NCBI GenBank assembly: GCA_021647745.1
Contig: JAKIUB010000038.1
Location: forward strand, 1-18,841
Source: Paracoccaceae bacterium
Lineage (GTDB): Bacteria; Pseudomonadota; Alphaproteobacteria; Rhodobacterales; Rhodobacteraceae
Reading direction: 5' to 3'
Length of the DNA: 18,841 bases
Every line of letters starts with the position of its first letter. Position 1 is the stretch's first letter. The notes under the pieces are model-generated. The model saw only the letters and a list, made by a program, of their open reading frames with translations. It was not told the origin of the DNA and made no database searches. Made by a program: the position numbers and the translations under genes. Shown here in pieces: positions 8,424-15,794 of this stretch.

Positions 8424-8743
8424 TTTTTCTCCTCCCATTCCGGTAATCTCGCCCTGATTTTGGCGATAATATCTTTGGGGGGCGCGAGGGCTTGGACGCT
8501 GTAGGTGCCAAATACCTCCAGTGTGACCGCAGAGCGCGCCGCATGAAACCACTTGCCGCAGCCATAGGCATGGTGCCAACGCTCGAGAATCACGCCCTTG
8601 GGGTTTCTGCGCTCGAACATATAGGCAGCAAAGCCGGCATCTGTGCTACCCGATTTCTGTCGCGACAGATGCGCCTCTCCGCCACCGGAAAACTCGGTCT
8701 CTTCGGCTTTGGCACCACAATACGGGCATTTCAGCAACAGCAT
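8420..8743 (-). CDS. soxD: Sarcosine oxidase delta subunit (zinc-binding)
   Basis: This 107-residue protein begins MLLLKCPYCGAKAEETEFS and contains WHHAYGCGKWF. Cys6, Cys9, a histidine at 57-58 and Cys62 correspond to the zinc ligands known in corynebacterial SoxD. RRNPKGVILERW is also typical of the family. The subunit is structural in the heterotetramer. It has a strong GGGAGG site, which lies at the end of the preceding membrane-protein gene; only 1 nt separates that gene's stop from the soxD start, and the soxD stop overlaps the soxA start. All three are surely co-translated. Confidence 0.95.
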   Translation of the reverse strand: MLLLKCPYCGAKAEETEFSGGGEAHLSRQKSGSTDAGFAAYMFERRNPKGVILERWHHAYGCGKWFHAARSAVTLEVFGTYSVQALAPPKDIIAKIRARLPEWEEKK

Positions 8744-8744
8744 A

Positions 8745-9191
8745 TTAACCTCCCTTGAATATCCCGATCACCAGCTCGCCGAAGCCCCATTGCAGGGTTC
8801 CCAATACCGAAAATACCATTTCATAGCGATAGGTTTCCATTTTTTTCTCCTCGGCTTTTGCGGCAAGGAGGCTCTCGAAATTTTCGGTTATCCGCTCGCG
8901 CAAAACAGGCAGCGGTGTCGGATCCGTGATCTGCGGGTCTTCAAGCCGCAACATATAGCGCCAGATCATGCGCGACTGGGTAAGGATCTGCGAATCCCAG
9001 TGCCGGCGGGCCTCCTGCGCAAGGTATCTGTCGGTCAGAAAAACCACAAAACCGATGCACAGCGCAAAAGAGCCAAGAGCCGCGAATATCCGGGCATGAC
9101 CAAGCGAGACCGAAACAATGCTGGTCACGGCCCACAGGGCCATGGCCGCAAAAAGAATCACCCTTTGCCATAGGTTTAAATGCTCAAGCAT
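8745..9191 (-). CDS. Small membrane protein of unknown function, coupled to soxDAG
   Basis: I do not recognise this 148-residue protein. It has two hydrophobic segments at about 11-28 (VILFAAMALWAVTSIVSVS) and 34-53 (AALGSFALCIGFVVFLTDRY), then a charged, probably cytoplasmic region of about 75 residues, and a third hydrophobic stretch near the C-terminus (MVFSVLGTLQWGFGELVIGIF). The start at 9191 is set by AAGGAG about 7 nt upstream; the frame is open to 9260 but the extension lacks a ribosome site. The stop lies 1 nt from the soxD start, so it is expressed with soxDAG. It sits where soxB normally directly precedes soxD. Context suggests a role connected with sarcosine or its product, perhaps membrane attachment, but nothing in the sequence proves this. 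Confidence 0.8.
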   Translation of the reverse strand: MLEHLNLWQRVILFAAMALWAVTSIVSVSLGHARIFAALGSFALCIGFVVFLTDRYLAQEARRHWDSQILTQSRMIWRYMLRLEDPQITDPTPLPVLRERITENFESLLAAKAEEKKMETYRYEMVFSVLGTLQWGFGELVIGIFKGG

Positions 9192-9366
9192 TGTGCGCTC
9201 CTTGCTTCTTTTGGGAGAATCTATGGGCGAAAATCCGCTCAAACCAACAAAACCCCACAAAGCTCAACCCTACGATGTAGTCCCGCTTTAAAAAGCAAAA
9301 AGCTTTGTTGTACCAGTAGCTTATACAGCAACCCCCATACATACCGGAAAGGTTATCAAGTCGCGG

Positions 9367-9386
9367 CACACCTATAGGGAGGTGTG
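9367..9386. promoter_or_regulatory. 20-bp inverted repeat, possible operator
   Basis: CACACCT (9367-9373) and AGGTGTG (9380-9386) form a perfect 7-bp dyad around a 6-bp centre. It ends 1 bp before the -35 element of the plus-strand promoter and lies in the shared control region with the opposite membrane-protein and soxDAG unit. There is no T-run, so it is not an intrinsic terminator. A transcription-factor site is the simplest reading. Confidence 0.45.
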
Positions 9387-9387
9387 T

Positions 9388-9416
9388 TTGAGAATATGTC
9401 AAAATTATGTTATAAA
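9388..9416 (+). promoter_or_regulatory. Sigma-70-type promoter of the 78-residue ORF
   Basis: TTGAGA at 9388-9393 and TATAAA at 9411-9416 are separated by exactly 17 bp. Both hexamers are close to consensus, unusual for this GC-rich genome. Transcription would start near 9423 and give a leader of roughly 95 nt before the ATG at 9520. Confidence 0.55.
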
Positions 9417-9434
9417 TATGGTAATATTTAGGCA

Positions 9435-9506
9435 ATTGCGGCGAAGATCGCAATACAACCGGACGGAAACCCCGCCGGTAAAGCCAAGGAGGCCCTGATA
9501 ACGGCA
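9435..9506 (+). ncRNA. Hairpin-forming 5' leader, possible cis-regulatory RNA
   Basis: Two hairpins can form in the transcribed leader. The first pairs ATTGCG (9435-9440) with CGCAAT (9449-9454) over an 8-nt loop. The second pairs CCGG-A-CGG (9459-9466) with CCGCCGG (9472-9478), seven pairs with one bulged A. Then follows GCC-rich sequence (9482-9506) that can pair with GGC just before the ribosome site. I compared it by eye with glycine, tetrahydrofolate, cyclic-di-GMP, cobalamin and guanidine riboswitches and found no match. Its function as a regulator is a guess from structure and position. Confidence 0.3.
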
Positions 9507-9519
9507 AAGGAGAGTGATG

Positions 9520-9756
9520 ATGGAAAGCTTTACGACGATCGTATCTGGAGTGTGGGATAAATTTGCCGGTGGCGGCGCCTACGCAATTCAGAAGTTTATT
9601 TTTGCCCTGACCGGATATGAAATGAGCGAGATCCTGGCACTGGTAGTTTTTCTCGGCGCGGTGGCTGGGTTGATATTGTGGCTGCTGCTGCTCGCCAAAA
9701 GACCCAAGAAAACAACGTATTTGATGGAGGGCGGGCGCCGCTACCACCGGCGCTAG
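9520..9756 (+). CDS. Small single-span membrane protein of unknown function
   Basis: The 78-residue product begins MESFTTIVSGVWDKFAGGG, has one strong hydrophobic helix at about 36-58 (ILALVVFLGAVAGLILWLLL) and ends in a very basic tail with KRPKK and RRYHRR, so the C-terminus is probably cytoplasmic. AAGGAG at 9507-9512 lies 7 nt before the ATG at 9520; GTG at 9514 and ATG at 9517 are in frame but too close. A good promoter and structured leader precede it, which makes a real gene likely. It is divergent from the membrane gene and soxDAG and convergent with soxB. No family is recognised. Confidence 0.65.
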   Translation: MESFTTIVSGVWDKFAGGGAYAIQKFIFALTGYEMSEILALVVFLGAVAGLILWLLLLAKRPKKTTYLMEGGRRYHRR

Positions 9757-9769
9757 ACCACAAACGGGC

Positions 9770-9837
9770 GCACCATCCCGGCGATTATTTCTCAATGCGC
9801 CACCCCGGCGATTATTTCTCAATGCGCCACCCCGGCG
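9770..9837. repeat. 27-bp tandem duplication over the soxB stop codon
   Basis: A 27-bp unit occurs at 9770-9796 and 9797-9823 with two mismatches, followed by the first 14 bp of a third copy at 9824-9837. The soxB stop codon (9819-9821) lies in the middle copy and an equivalent TGA lies at 9792-9794 in the first. As 27 is a multiple of three, the duplication repeats the last residues (GVAH) in the same frame behind the stop. Confidence 0.9.
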
Positions 9838-11066
9838 GCGACACTCTCGTCGACAAACCGCCCCTCCAAAAAACGCTCCAGCCCGAAAGGGGCGGCGAGG
9901 GCATCCGGCTCGCCCGAAGCCATGGTCGCCGCCATCGCCCAGCCCGAACCGGGGATGGACTTGAACCCCCCCGTGCCCCAGCCACAATTGATAAAACACC
10001 CCCCGAGCGGGGTTTTTCCGATGATCGGAGAGCGATCCCCGGTCATATCCACAATGCCGCCCCACTGGCGCAGCTGTTTGAGCCGGCTGATAACCGGAAA
10101 GGTCTCGATCAGGGCGCGCACGGTCTCCTCGATATGATGGAAGCTGCCGCGCTGGGTGTAATTGTTATAGCCATCCGCCCCGCCCCCGATCACCAGTTCG
10201 CCCTTGTCTGACTGGCTCAGATAGCCATGCACAGTATTGGCCATCACCACCACATTGATACACGGCTTGATCGGCTCGCTGACCAGCGCCTGTAGCGAAA
10301 CCGACTCGATCGGCAGCCGAAATCCCGCCATCTGCGCCAGCACGCCGGAATGCCCAGCCACCACCAGCGCAAGCTTTTTACAGGCCACATCACCGCGCGT
10401 GGTACGCACCCCGGTAACCTGCCCGTTTTTCTGGCTGATCCCCGTCACCTCGGTCTGCTGGATGATATCAACCCCGAGATCAGAAGCTGCCCGCGCATAG
10501 CCCCACGCCACAGCATCATGGCGCGCCGTGCCGCCGCGGGCCTGCCACAAAGCCCCCAACACCGGATAGCGCGGGCCGGAAAGCTCGATGATCGGCACCT
10601 TTCGCTTAACCTGCTCAGGGGTCAGCATTTCGGTTTTCACGCCCTGGATAGCATTGGCGTTGGCAATGCGGTGATAGCCGCGCAGCTCGTGCTCGGTCTG
10701 GGCCAGCATCATCACGCCGCGCGGAGAAAACATAATGTTGTAATTCAGCTCGACCGACAGCCCCTCATATAGCCCGCGCGCTTTTTCATAGATCGCGGCA
10801 CTTTCGTCTTGCAGATAATTGGAGCGGATAACCGTAGTATTGCGCCCGGTATTACCACCGCCGAGCCAGCCTTTTTCCAGCACCGCGATATCGCGTATGC
10901 CGTGGTTTTTGGCCAGATAATAGGCTGTGGCCAGCCCGTGGCCGCCCGCACCGACGATCACCACCTCGTAGGCTTTTTTCAGCTCGGGCGAGGGCCACGC
11001 CCTTGTCCATCCACTATGGCTGCGCATGGCTTCACGCGCTATGGCAAACCCCGAGTATTTTTTCAC
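9819..11066 (-). CDS. soxB: Sarcosine oxidase beta subunit
   Basis: This 415-residue protein has the normal length of SoxB. It shows the dinucleotide-binding motif VVIVGAGGHGLATAYYLA (about 35-52), WLGGGNTGRNTTVIRSNY, and ARGGTARHDAVAWGYA, where His183 probably carries the covalent FMN, as known for this subunit. GGCFINCGWGTGGFKSIPG near the C-terminus is part of the FAD/substrate site. SoxB oxidises sarcosine and passes electrons to O2. The start is GTG at 11064-11066 with GGAG 7 nt upstream. Unlike the common soxBDAG order with short gaps, soxB is followed by an oppositely directed small gene and then, after 627 bp, by the rest of the set, so it may be a separate transcript. Confidence 0.96.
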   Translation of the reverse strand: MKKYSGFAIAREAMRSHSGWTRAWPSPELKKAYEVVIVGAGGHGLATAYYLAKNHGIRDIAVLEKGWLGGGNTGRNTTVIRSNYLQDESAAIYEKARGLYEGLSVELNYNIMFSPRGVMMLAQTEHELRGYHRIANANAIQGVKTEMLTPEQVKRKVPIIELSGPRYPVLGALWQARGGTARHDAVAWGYARAASDLGVDIIQQTEVTGISQKNGQVTGVRTTRGDVACKKLALVVAGHSGVLAQMAGFRLPIESVSLQALVSEPIKPCINVVVMANTVHGYLSQSDKGELVIGGGADGYNNYTQRGSFHHIEETVRALIETFPVISRLKQLRQWGGIVDMTGDRSPIIGKTPLGGCFINCGWGTGGFKSIPGSGWAMAATMASGEPDALAAPFGLERFLEGRFVDESVAAGVAH

Positions 11067-11081
11067 GGCAAAGCTCCGGTT

Positions 11082-11092
11082 ATCACGGTGAT
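11082..11092. promoter_or_regulatory. Small dyad upstream of soxB
   Basis: ATCAC and GTGAT form a perfect 5-bp dyad around one base, 16 to 26 bp upstream of the soxB start and in the 190-bp divergent region shared with ccmI. It could be an operator for soxB. It is short, so chance cannot be excluded. Confidence 0.2.
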
Positions 11093-11257
11093 GTGAGTGT
11101 AATACGCGCTTTTTACCCTATATGCAAAGCAAGAACCGGCGCTGCTTGCGGGGTTCGCGACATTTGCGCCCCATTGCCCCGTTGGTGCAATTGACCGTTG
11201 CGCAAAGGCCGCGCCCCAGCGTAATGTGCGCCCGACTCGAGCAAAGGGTAATAAAAC

Positions 11258-12496
11258 ATGGTTTTCTGGATTCCGGTTATAGCGGTTACGATCCTTACGA
11301 TTATTTGGGTATTATACCCGTTATTACACCAGGAAAAAGAGGTCCCCGCCTCGCGCGCCAGCTACGATGTTCAGGTATTCAAAGACCAGCTGGCCGAGAT
11401 CGATTCAGACGAAAACCGCGCCGTGATCACACCCGCAGAGGCACAGCGGGTGCGGGTCGAGGTTTCGCGGCGGTTGCTGGCAGCGGCCAAGGCGGCCGAA
11501 GCTGAAGCCCCCCCTCCCAATGCCCCGCGCACGACCACCTATGCGCTCGCCGCCGTGATCGCGATTTCCGTCGCGCTTGGCGGGCTGGGGCTTTATCGCA
11601 CCTATGGCTTTCCCGGCCTGCCGGATATGCCCCTGTCTGAAAACCTCGCACGGCAGGCCGCATTTGATGCTGATCGCCCCTCGCAGGCCGATGCCGAGGC
11701 TTTTGTTGCCGAGCGCATGGCAGATAACAACGCCGGGCTGCCAGACCTGGACACACTCACCCAGAGCCGCGATTCCGAGCTGATCGACCAGCTTGCCGCT
11801 GTGCTGGAAAATCGGCCGGATGATCTGGAAGGCTACCAGATGCTGACCCGCGCGCTGGCCTCCGCCGGCCGGATGATCGAGGCCCATGCAACCGAGGACA
11901 AGGTGCTGGAAATACTCGGAGATAGCGCCACACCGCTAGACCATCTGGAGCATGCCGAGTTGATGATCCTCGCAGCGCAGGGCTATGTTTCGCCCAAAGC
12001 GATCACCGCGCTGGACAAGGTGATGGCCGCCATCCCCGAAAATCCGCGTGCGCGCTATTATGCCGGCCTTGCGCTGGCGCAATACGGCCAGCCGCGCCAA
12101 GGCTATATCATGTGGAACCAGCTCTTGCAGGAAGGCCCCGAAGATGCACCGTGGATCGCCGCGATCCGTGCCGGCATCGATGCCCTCGCCCGCGAGGCCG
12201 GTATCGCGGTAAACGCGCCCGCCCTCAACGGCCCGAGCGCCGAACAGGTAGAAGCCGCCGGCGATATGAGTGACGGCGAGCGCTCGGATATGATCCGCTC
12301 GATGGTAACCCAGCTGACAGAGCGGCTCGCCAATGAGGGCGGCTCTGTCGAGGAATGGGTGCGCCTGATCGGGGCTAATTCTGTGCTGGGCGAGACCGAC
12401 GCCGCTCAAAAAGCGCTGGAAGATGCCAAGGCAGCCTATGCCGATGACGAAGCCGCACTAGCCCGGCTAGAAGCGGCTGGCGCCCGGTTACAATGA
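11258..12496 (+). CDS. ccmI: Cytochrome c biogenesis protein CcmI (CycH)
   Basis: The 412-residue protein begins with a membrane segment (VFWIPVIAVTILTIIWVLYP), then the family stretch DVQVFKDQLAEIDSDENRAVITPAEAQRVRVEVSRRLL, a second membrane segment at about 92-108, and a long periplasmic part with TPR-like helical repeats (for example LEGYQMLTRALASAGRMIEA and ARYYAGLALAQYGQPRQGYIMWNQLLQ). CcmI binds apocytochrome c and presents it to the haem ligation complex of system I maturation. AAAGGGT precedes the ATG. The stop overlaps the ruvX start by 4 nt (ATGA). The other ccm genes are not in this window. Confidence 0.92.
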   Translation: MVFWIPVIAVTILTIIWVLYPLLHQEKEVPASRASYDVQVFKDQLAEIDSDENRAVITPAEAQRVRVEVSRRLLAAAKAAEAEAPPPNAPRTTTYALAAVIAISVALGGLGLYRTYGFPGLPDMPLSENLARQAAFDADRPSQADAEAFVAERMADNNAGLPDLDTLTQSRDSELIDQLAAVLENRPDDLEGYQMLTRALASAGRMIEAHATEDKVLEILGDSATPLDHLEHAELMILAAQGYVSPKAITALDKVMAAIPENPRARYYAGLALAQYGQPRQGYIMWNQLLQEGPEDAPWIAAIRAGIDALAREAGIAVNAPALNGPSAEQVEAAGDMSDGERSDMIRSMVTQLTERLANEGGSVEEWVRLIGANSVLGETDAAQKALEDAKAAYADDEAALARLEAAGARLQ

Positions 12497-12966
12497 TATT
12501 CGAGGCGATCGAGGAATTTTTTGCAGCCCTTCCCTCTGCCGGGGGGGTGATCGGGCTTGATCTGGGCACCAAGACCATCGGCGTGGCGGTATCGGACCAG
12601 CGACGCTGCATTGCCACCCCGCAGGAAACCGTGCGGCGCAAGAAATTCACCACCGATGCCGAAGCCCTGCTGGCAATCATTTCGGAGCGCGGCATCTGCG
12701 GTATCGTGCTTGGCCTGCCGCGCAACATGGATGGATCCGAGGGGCCGCGCGCCCAGTCTACCCGCGCCTTTGCCCGCAATTTTAGCCGGCTTTGCCCCCT
12801 ACCCCTGACCTATTGGGACGAGCGCCTCTCGACCGTGGCTGCCGAGCGCGCCCTGCTCGAGGGCGACACCTCGCGGGCGCGCCGCGCACAGGTGATCGAC
12901 CATGTTGCCGCCGGATATATCCTGCAAGGGGCGCTGGACCGACTGGCACATTTGCAAAATGGATGA
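12493..12966 (+). CDS. ruvX: RuvX/YqgF RNase H-fold nuclease
   Basis: The 157-residue protein shows the RNase H-fold motifs of the YqgF family: GLDLGTKTIGVAVSD with Asp23, GLPRNMDGSEG, YWDERLST with Glu110, and VIDHVAAGYILQGALD with Asp136, so the acidic catalytic residues are all present. The family is known for pre-16S rRNA 5' end maturation and was earlier called a putative Holliday junction resolvase. The first 16 residues are an extension compared with the minimal family start, but the ATGA overlap with ccmI supports this start. Confidence 0.94.
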   Translation: MIFEAIEEFFAALPSAGGVIGLDLGTKTIGVAVSDQRRCIATPQETVRRKKFTTDAEALLAIISERGICGIVLGLPRNMDGSEGPRAQSTRAFARNFSRLCPLPLTYWDERLSTVAAERALLEGDTSRARRAQVIDHVAAGYILQGALDRLAHLQNG

Positions 12967-13189
12967 GGTGTGGCGGCGCGCGGAGGTGATGTCTCCCTGC
13001 ATCAAAACCTGCGTAATCCATAGCGCCAGCGGGCTGTGCATGGGCTGCTTGCGCAGCACCGAAGAGATCAGCCGCTGGAATGGTATGAACGCTAGCGAAA
13101 GGCACGAAATAATGGCCGCTTTGCCCGCCCGCGCGCCACAGATCAAGGGCCAGCGGCGGGGGCGGCGTAAAAAACCGTGTGAGTCTTAA
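12959..13189 (+). CDS. DUF1289 family small cysteine-motif protein
   Basis: The 76-residue product contains SPCIKTCVIHSASGLCMGCL, in which Cys14, Cys18, Cys27 and Cys30 are the conserved four-cysteine pattern of DUF1289, presumably binding a metal. ISRW and ERHEIMAALPAR follow, also typical. The C-terminus is very basic. The start at 12959 overlaps ruvX by 8 nt; an ATG at 12989, with GGAGG only 2 nt before it, is a weaker alternative. The ccmI-ruvX-DUF1289 genes form one tightly packed unit. Function is not known. Confidence 0.85.
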   Translation: MDEVWRRAEVMSPCIKTCVIHSASGLCMGCLRSTEEISRWNGMNASERHEIMAALPARAPQIKGQRRGRRKKPCES

Positions 13190-13272
13190 TTGTCACAGTT
13201 TGTTAATTATTTAATCCTAGATTGGCAGATAGCGATATTTGTGTTATATCAGGGCTAAAATATAGGCTTATC

Positions 13273-13917
13273 ATGCGGTTACTTACCCTTCTTATTGCTA
13301 TCTACGCGGCAGCACTTTTAATGTCACGCAGCACCATAGCCGGATATATCTCCCTGCCGGGGGGGATCATCTGGCTTGACGGGCTGATCGCCATATTGTT
13401 TGCCACGGCTTTCGGGATGTTTCTTGGCGCCCGGAAAAGCTTTGCCGCCGGCATCGTGCCGATTGTGTTGGTCGGCGGGGGCGTATTTGGCACAATCCAG
13501 CTCGACCTCGGGCAGGATGCCCCCTATGCCGCTCTGGCCTCTGCGGCATCCGAAGCCACACTCAACCGCGCGTGGGACGGGCAGTTTCGCACCATTGCCC
13601 GCATAGACAGCGCCGATATCGGGGTGCTGGTCGATACCGGTGCCTCGCTGATATTGCTGCGCTATGACGATGCGCTTCGGGCCGGCGCAGACCCTGATTT
13701 GCTCAAATTCGACATTCCGCTGACCACCGCAAGCGGGCGCACCTATGTGGCAGGCTACCAGTTTTCGCAGGTGCGGATCGGCGGGGTTGTCATGCGCAAT
13801 GTCGAGGGGGCTGTAGCTCTGCCCGGCGAATTGCACAATTCGCTGCTGGGCATGAGCTTCATCGGGCAGCTCAGCGAAATGGTGATCCGCAAAGATGCTA
13901 TGATCCTACGCCAGTAG
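13273..13917 (+). CDS. Membrane-anchored retropepsin-like aspartic protease
   Basis: The 214-residue protein has three N-terminal hydrophobic helices (about 3-17, 37-52 and 57-75) and then a single retropepsin-like domain with the active-site motif VLVDTGASLILL (Asp121) and a later GVVMRNVEGAV and NSLLGMSFIGQL, matching the clan AA proteases often annotated as TIGR02281. Such proteins work as dimers, as one domain supplies one aspartate. The frame opens with a TTG at 13222; the ATG at 13273 was preferred because it starts directly with the first membrane helix, though its ribosome site is weak. The gene overlaps the end of the convergent exporter gene by 12 bp. Its substrate is unknown. Confidence 0.82.
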   Translation: MRLLTLLIAIYAAALLMSRSTIAGYISLPGGIIWLDGLIAILFATAFGMFLGARKSFAAGIVPIVLVGGGVFGTIQLDLGQDAPYAALASAASEATLNRAWDGQFRTIARIDSADIGVLVDTGASLILLRYDDALRAGADPDLLKFDIPLTTASGRTYVAGYQFSQVRIGGVVMRNVEGAVALPGELHNSLLGMSFIGQLSEMVIRKDAMILRQ

Positions 13918-14718
13918 CGCCTTGCGCAACATATTCAGCGCCATGATAATGATAAATGCCGCAAAAACCCGCTTGAGCGGCTTCGGATCCATCATATGGG
14001 CCAGTTTGACCCCGAGCGGCGCGGTCAGCATTGTCATGGATACCGTAATGGCAAAAGCCGCCAGATTAACCCGGCCAACGGTAAAAGGCGGCGCGCCCAT
14101 ATCACCCCAGCCAACAAGCAAAAACCCGATGGTCGAAGGCACAGCAATGATCACCCCGAATCCGGCCGCCGTGGCGACCGCATTGTGGATCTTACGCCCG
14201 TAAAGCGCCATTAACGGCACCCCGAAGCTGCCACCACCGATCCCCATCAGCACTGACAAAAAACCTATGACAGGCGCGACTATTGCCCGCGCCAGCCCTG
14301 TTGGCATAACGCTGCCCAGCCGCCACTCGACACGGCCCAGCGCCATGTAAAGCCCGATCGAAACCCCGAGAAATCCAAAAACCAGCATCATGCTTCGGGA
14401 TTCAAGCCCCGAGGCCAGCACCACTCCGAGCGCAGCCCCTATCCCGATGCCCGGCGCCCAGCGCCGCAATATCTCCCACTCGACCGCGCCCTTTTTATGG
14501 TGACTTAATACCGAGCGCACCGAAGTAACAACGATGGTCGCCAGCGAGGTTGCAACCGCGATCTGCATCAGGCTGTCGCTTTGGTATCCCATTGTTTCAA
14601 AGGCATAGTAATAGGCAGGCACCAATATTATACCGCCCCCCACCCCGAGCAGGCCAGCCGCAACGCCGGCAAATGCGCCAATGCCGAGCATAAGCAACAG
14701 CAGCCAGATCATATCCAT
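13906..14718 (-). CDS. TauE/SafE (TSUP) family membrane transporter
   Basis: This 270-residue, strongly hydrophobic protein has about eight membrane helices in two halves. Each half starts with the glycine-rich family motif: GLLGVGGGIILVPAYY near residue 23-38 and GIGGGSFGVPLMALYGRK in the second half. TSUP members export sulfite, sulfoacetate or other organosulfur and organic anions, and the substrate cannot be told here. The start codon follows the dusA stop directly (TAGATG), so both are probably one transcript; a second ATG lies two codons in. The stop lies inside the end of the convergent protease gene. Confidence 0.9.
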   Translation of the reverse strand: MDMIWLLLLMLGIGAFAGVAAGLLGVGGGIILVPAYYYAFETMGYQSDSLMQIAVATSLATIVVTSVRSVLSHHKKGAVEWEILRRWAPGIGIGAALGVVLASGLESRSMMLVFGFLGVSIGLYMALGRVEWRLGSVMPTGLARAIVAPVIGFLSVLMGIGGGSFGVPLMALYGRKIHNAVATAAGFGVIIAVPSTIGFLLVGWGDMGAPPFTVGRVNLAAFAITVSMTMLTAPLGVKLAHMMDPKPLKRVFAAFIIIMALNMLRKALLA

Positions 14719-15690
14719 CTATTCCCCTTTCACCGCCATGAAGGCTTCTCTCACCAGCTCCGGCCCCGCCCCCTCCAGATGCGCCCCTTCGGACAGGATC
14801 CGCCGCCAGCGCCGCGCCCCCGGTCGGCCGGCAAAGGCCCCGAGCATGTGGCGGGTAATCTGGTTGAGCCGCGCGCCCTTGGCAAGCTCGATCTCGATAT
14901 AGGCGCACATATCCTCGATAATATCACCCTCGGAGCGGGCCGGCGCACCTGCAAAAATACGGGAATCCGCCTCGCCCAGTATATCAAACGGTGTGTGGTA
15001 AGCCGCGCGGCCAATCATCACCCCGTCCACGTGTTCAAGGTGGGCAAGGGCTTCGTCCAGAGTTTTTATGCCGCCATTTATGGCAATTTCCAGCTTGGGG
15101 AATTGGTTTTTCATGGCATAGACCAGCGCATAATCCAGCGGCGGAATATCGCGGTTTTGTTTGGGCGACAGCCCCTCCAGCCAAGCCATGCGGGCATGGA
15201 TGGTAAAGCTTTTCACCCCCGCTGCCGCAACCTTTTCTATGAAACCCGGCAGCACTTCCGCAGGTATCTGCTTATCCACCCCGATGCGGCATTTTACCGT
15301 GACCTCGACACCCTGCCCTTGCATGGCCGCCACGCACTCGGCCACCAGATCCGGCTGCTGCATCAGCACCGCGCCAAAAGCGCCGGACTGCACCCTGTCC
15401 GAGGGGCAGCCAACATTGAGGTTGATCTCGTCATAGCCAAAACCGGCGGCGATACGACTGGCCTCTGCCAGCTCCGCCGGATCGGAGCCACCAAGCTGTA
15501 GGGCCACCGGATGCTCGACAGGGTGGAAGCCGAGCAGGCGTGCGCGGTTACCATGGATAACGGCCTTTGCTGTGACCATTTCGGTATAGAGCAGCGCTCG
15601 GCGCGATAGCATCCGGTGAAAGTATCGGCAATGGCGGTCCGTCCAGTCCATCATGGGCGCGACAGACAATCTGCGGTCAGGCGAATGCAT
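14719..15690 (-). CDS. dusA: tRNA-dihydrouridine synthase A
   Basis: The 323-residue flavoprotein starts RRLSVAPMMDWTDRHCRYFH, the DusA-type signature, and has the catalytic cysteine at residue 95 in INLNVGCPSDRVQSGAFGA, followed by VTVKCRIGVD and the FMN phosphate-binding segment INGGIKTLDEA...VDGVMIGRAAY. It reduces uridines 20/20a in the D-loop of tRNA using NADPH. The ATG at 15688-15690 has GGAG 9 nt upstream. It is divergent from the metallo-beta-lactamase-fold gene across about 100 bp and coupled to the exporter downstream. Confidence 0.95.
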   Translation of the reverse strand: MHSPDRRLSVAPMMDWTDRHCRYFHRMLSRRALLYTEMVTAKAVIHGNRARLLGFHPVEHPVALQLGGSDPAELAEASRIAAGFGYDEINLNVGCPSDRVQSGAFGAVLMQQPDLVAECVAAMQGQGVEVTVKCRIGVDKQIPAEVLPGFIEKVAAAGVKSFTIHARMAWLEGLSPKQNRDIPPLDYALVYAMKNQFPKLEIAINGGIKTLDEALAHLEHVDGVMIGRAAYHTPFDILGEADSRIFAGAPARSEGDIIEDMCAYIEIELAKGARLNQITRHMLGAFAGRPGARRWRRILSEGAHLEGAGPELVREAFMAVKGE

Positions 15691-15794
15691 CCTGCATCTC
15701 CGGTTGTTTTTGCGCGGGCCGCTATTTTTGCACAGGCACCACTTTATATGCTGTTCTTAATATGTAACAGTGCCATAAAACAAGGGAGAGACAG

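Larger units (their letters stand above)
9192..9519. other. Divergent intergenic region inside the sox cluster
   Basis: About 330 bp separate the minus-strand membrane-protein gene from the plus-strand small ORF. It is clearly richer in A and T than its surroundings, above all at 9390-9430. It contains an inverted repeat, a plus-strand promoter and a hairpin-forming leader, each listed separately. On the minus strand TATAAG at about 9327-9332 could serve as a -10 element for the membrane gene-soxDAG unit, but I see no good -35 partner. No coding sequence is supported here. Confidence 0.6.

Noticed and set aside
5610..8504. Two long plus-strand open frames (509 and 449 codons) opposite soxA
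   Set aside because: They mirror the codon structure of soxA, show low-complexity His/Arg/Gly-rich sequence and match no family; soxA on the other strand is certain.
9435..9506. Known riboswitch (glycine, THF, c-di-GMP, guanidine, cobalamin) in the small-ORF leader
   Set aside because: None of the conserved core sequences of these classes could be aligned by eye; only generic hairpins remain.
9184..10065. 293-codon minus-strand frame across soxB end, the small ORF and the intergenic region
   Set aside because: It runs in another frame of soxB and through the AT-rich regulatory region; no domain is seen, and the composition changes along it as expected for a chance frame.
14581..15501. 306-codon plus-strand frame opposite dusA and the exporter start
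   Set aside because: It is antisense to the well-supported dusA and has no ribosome site or recognisable domain.
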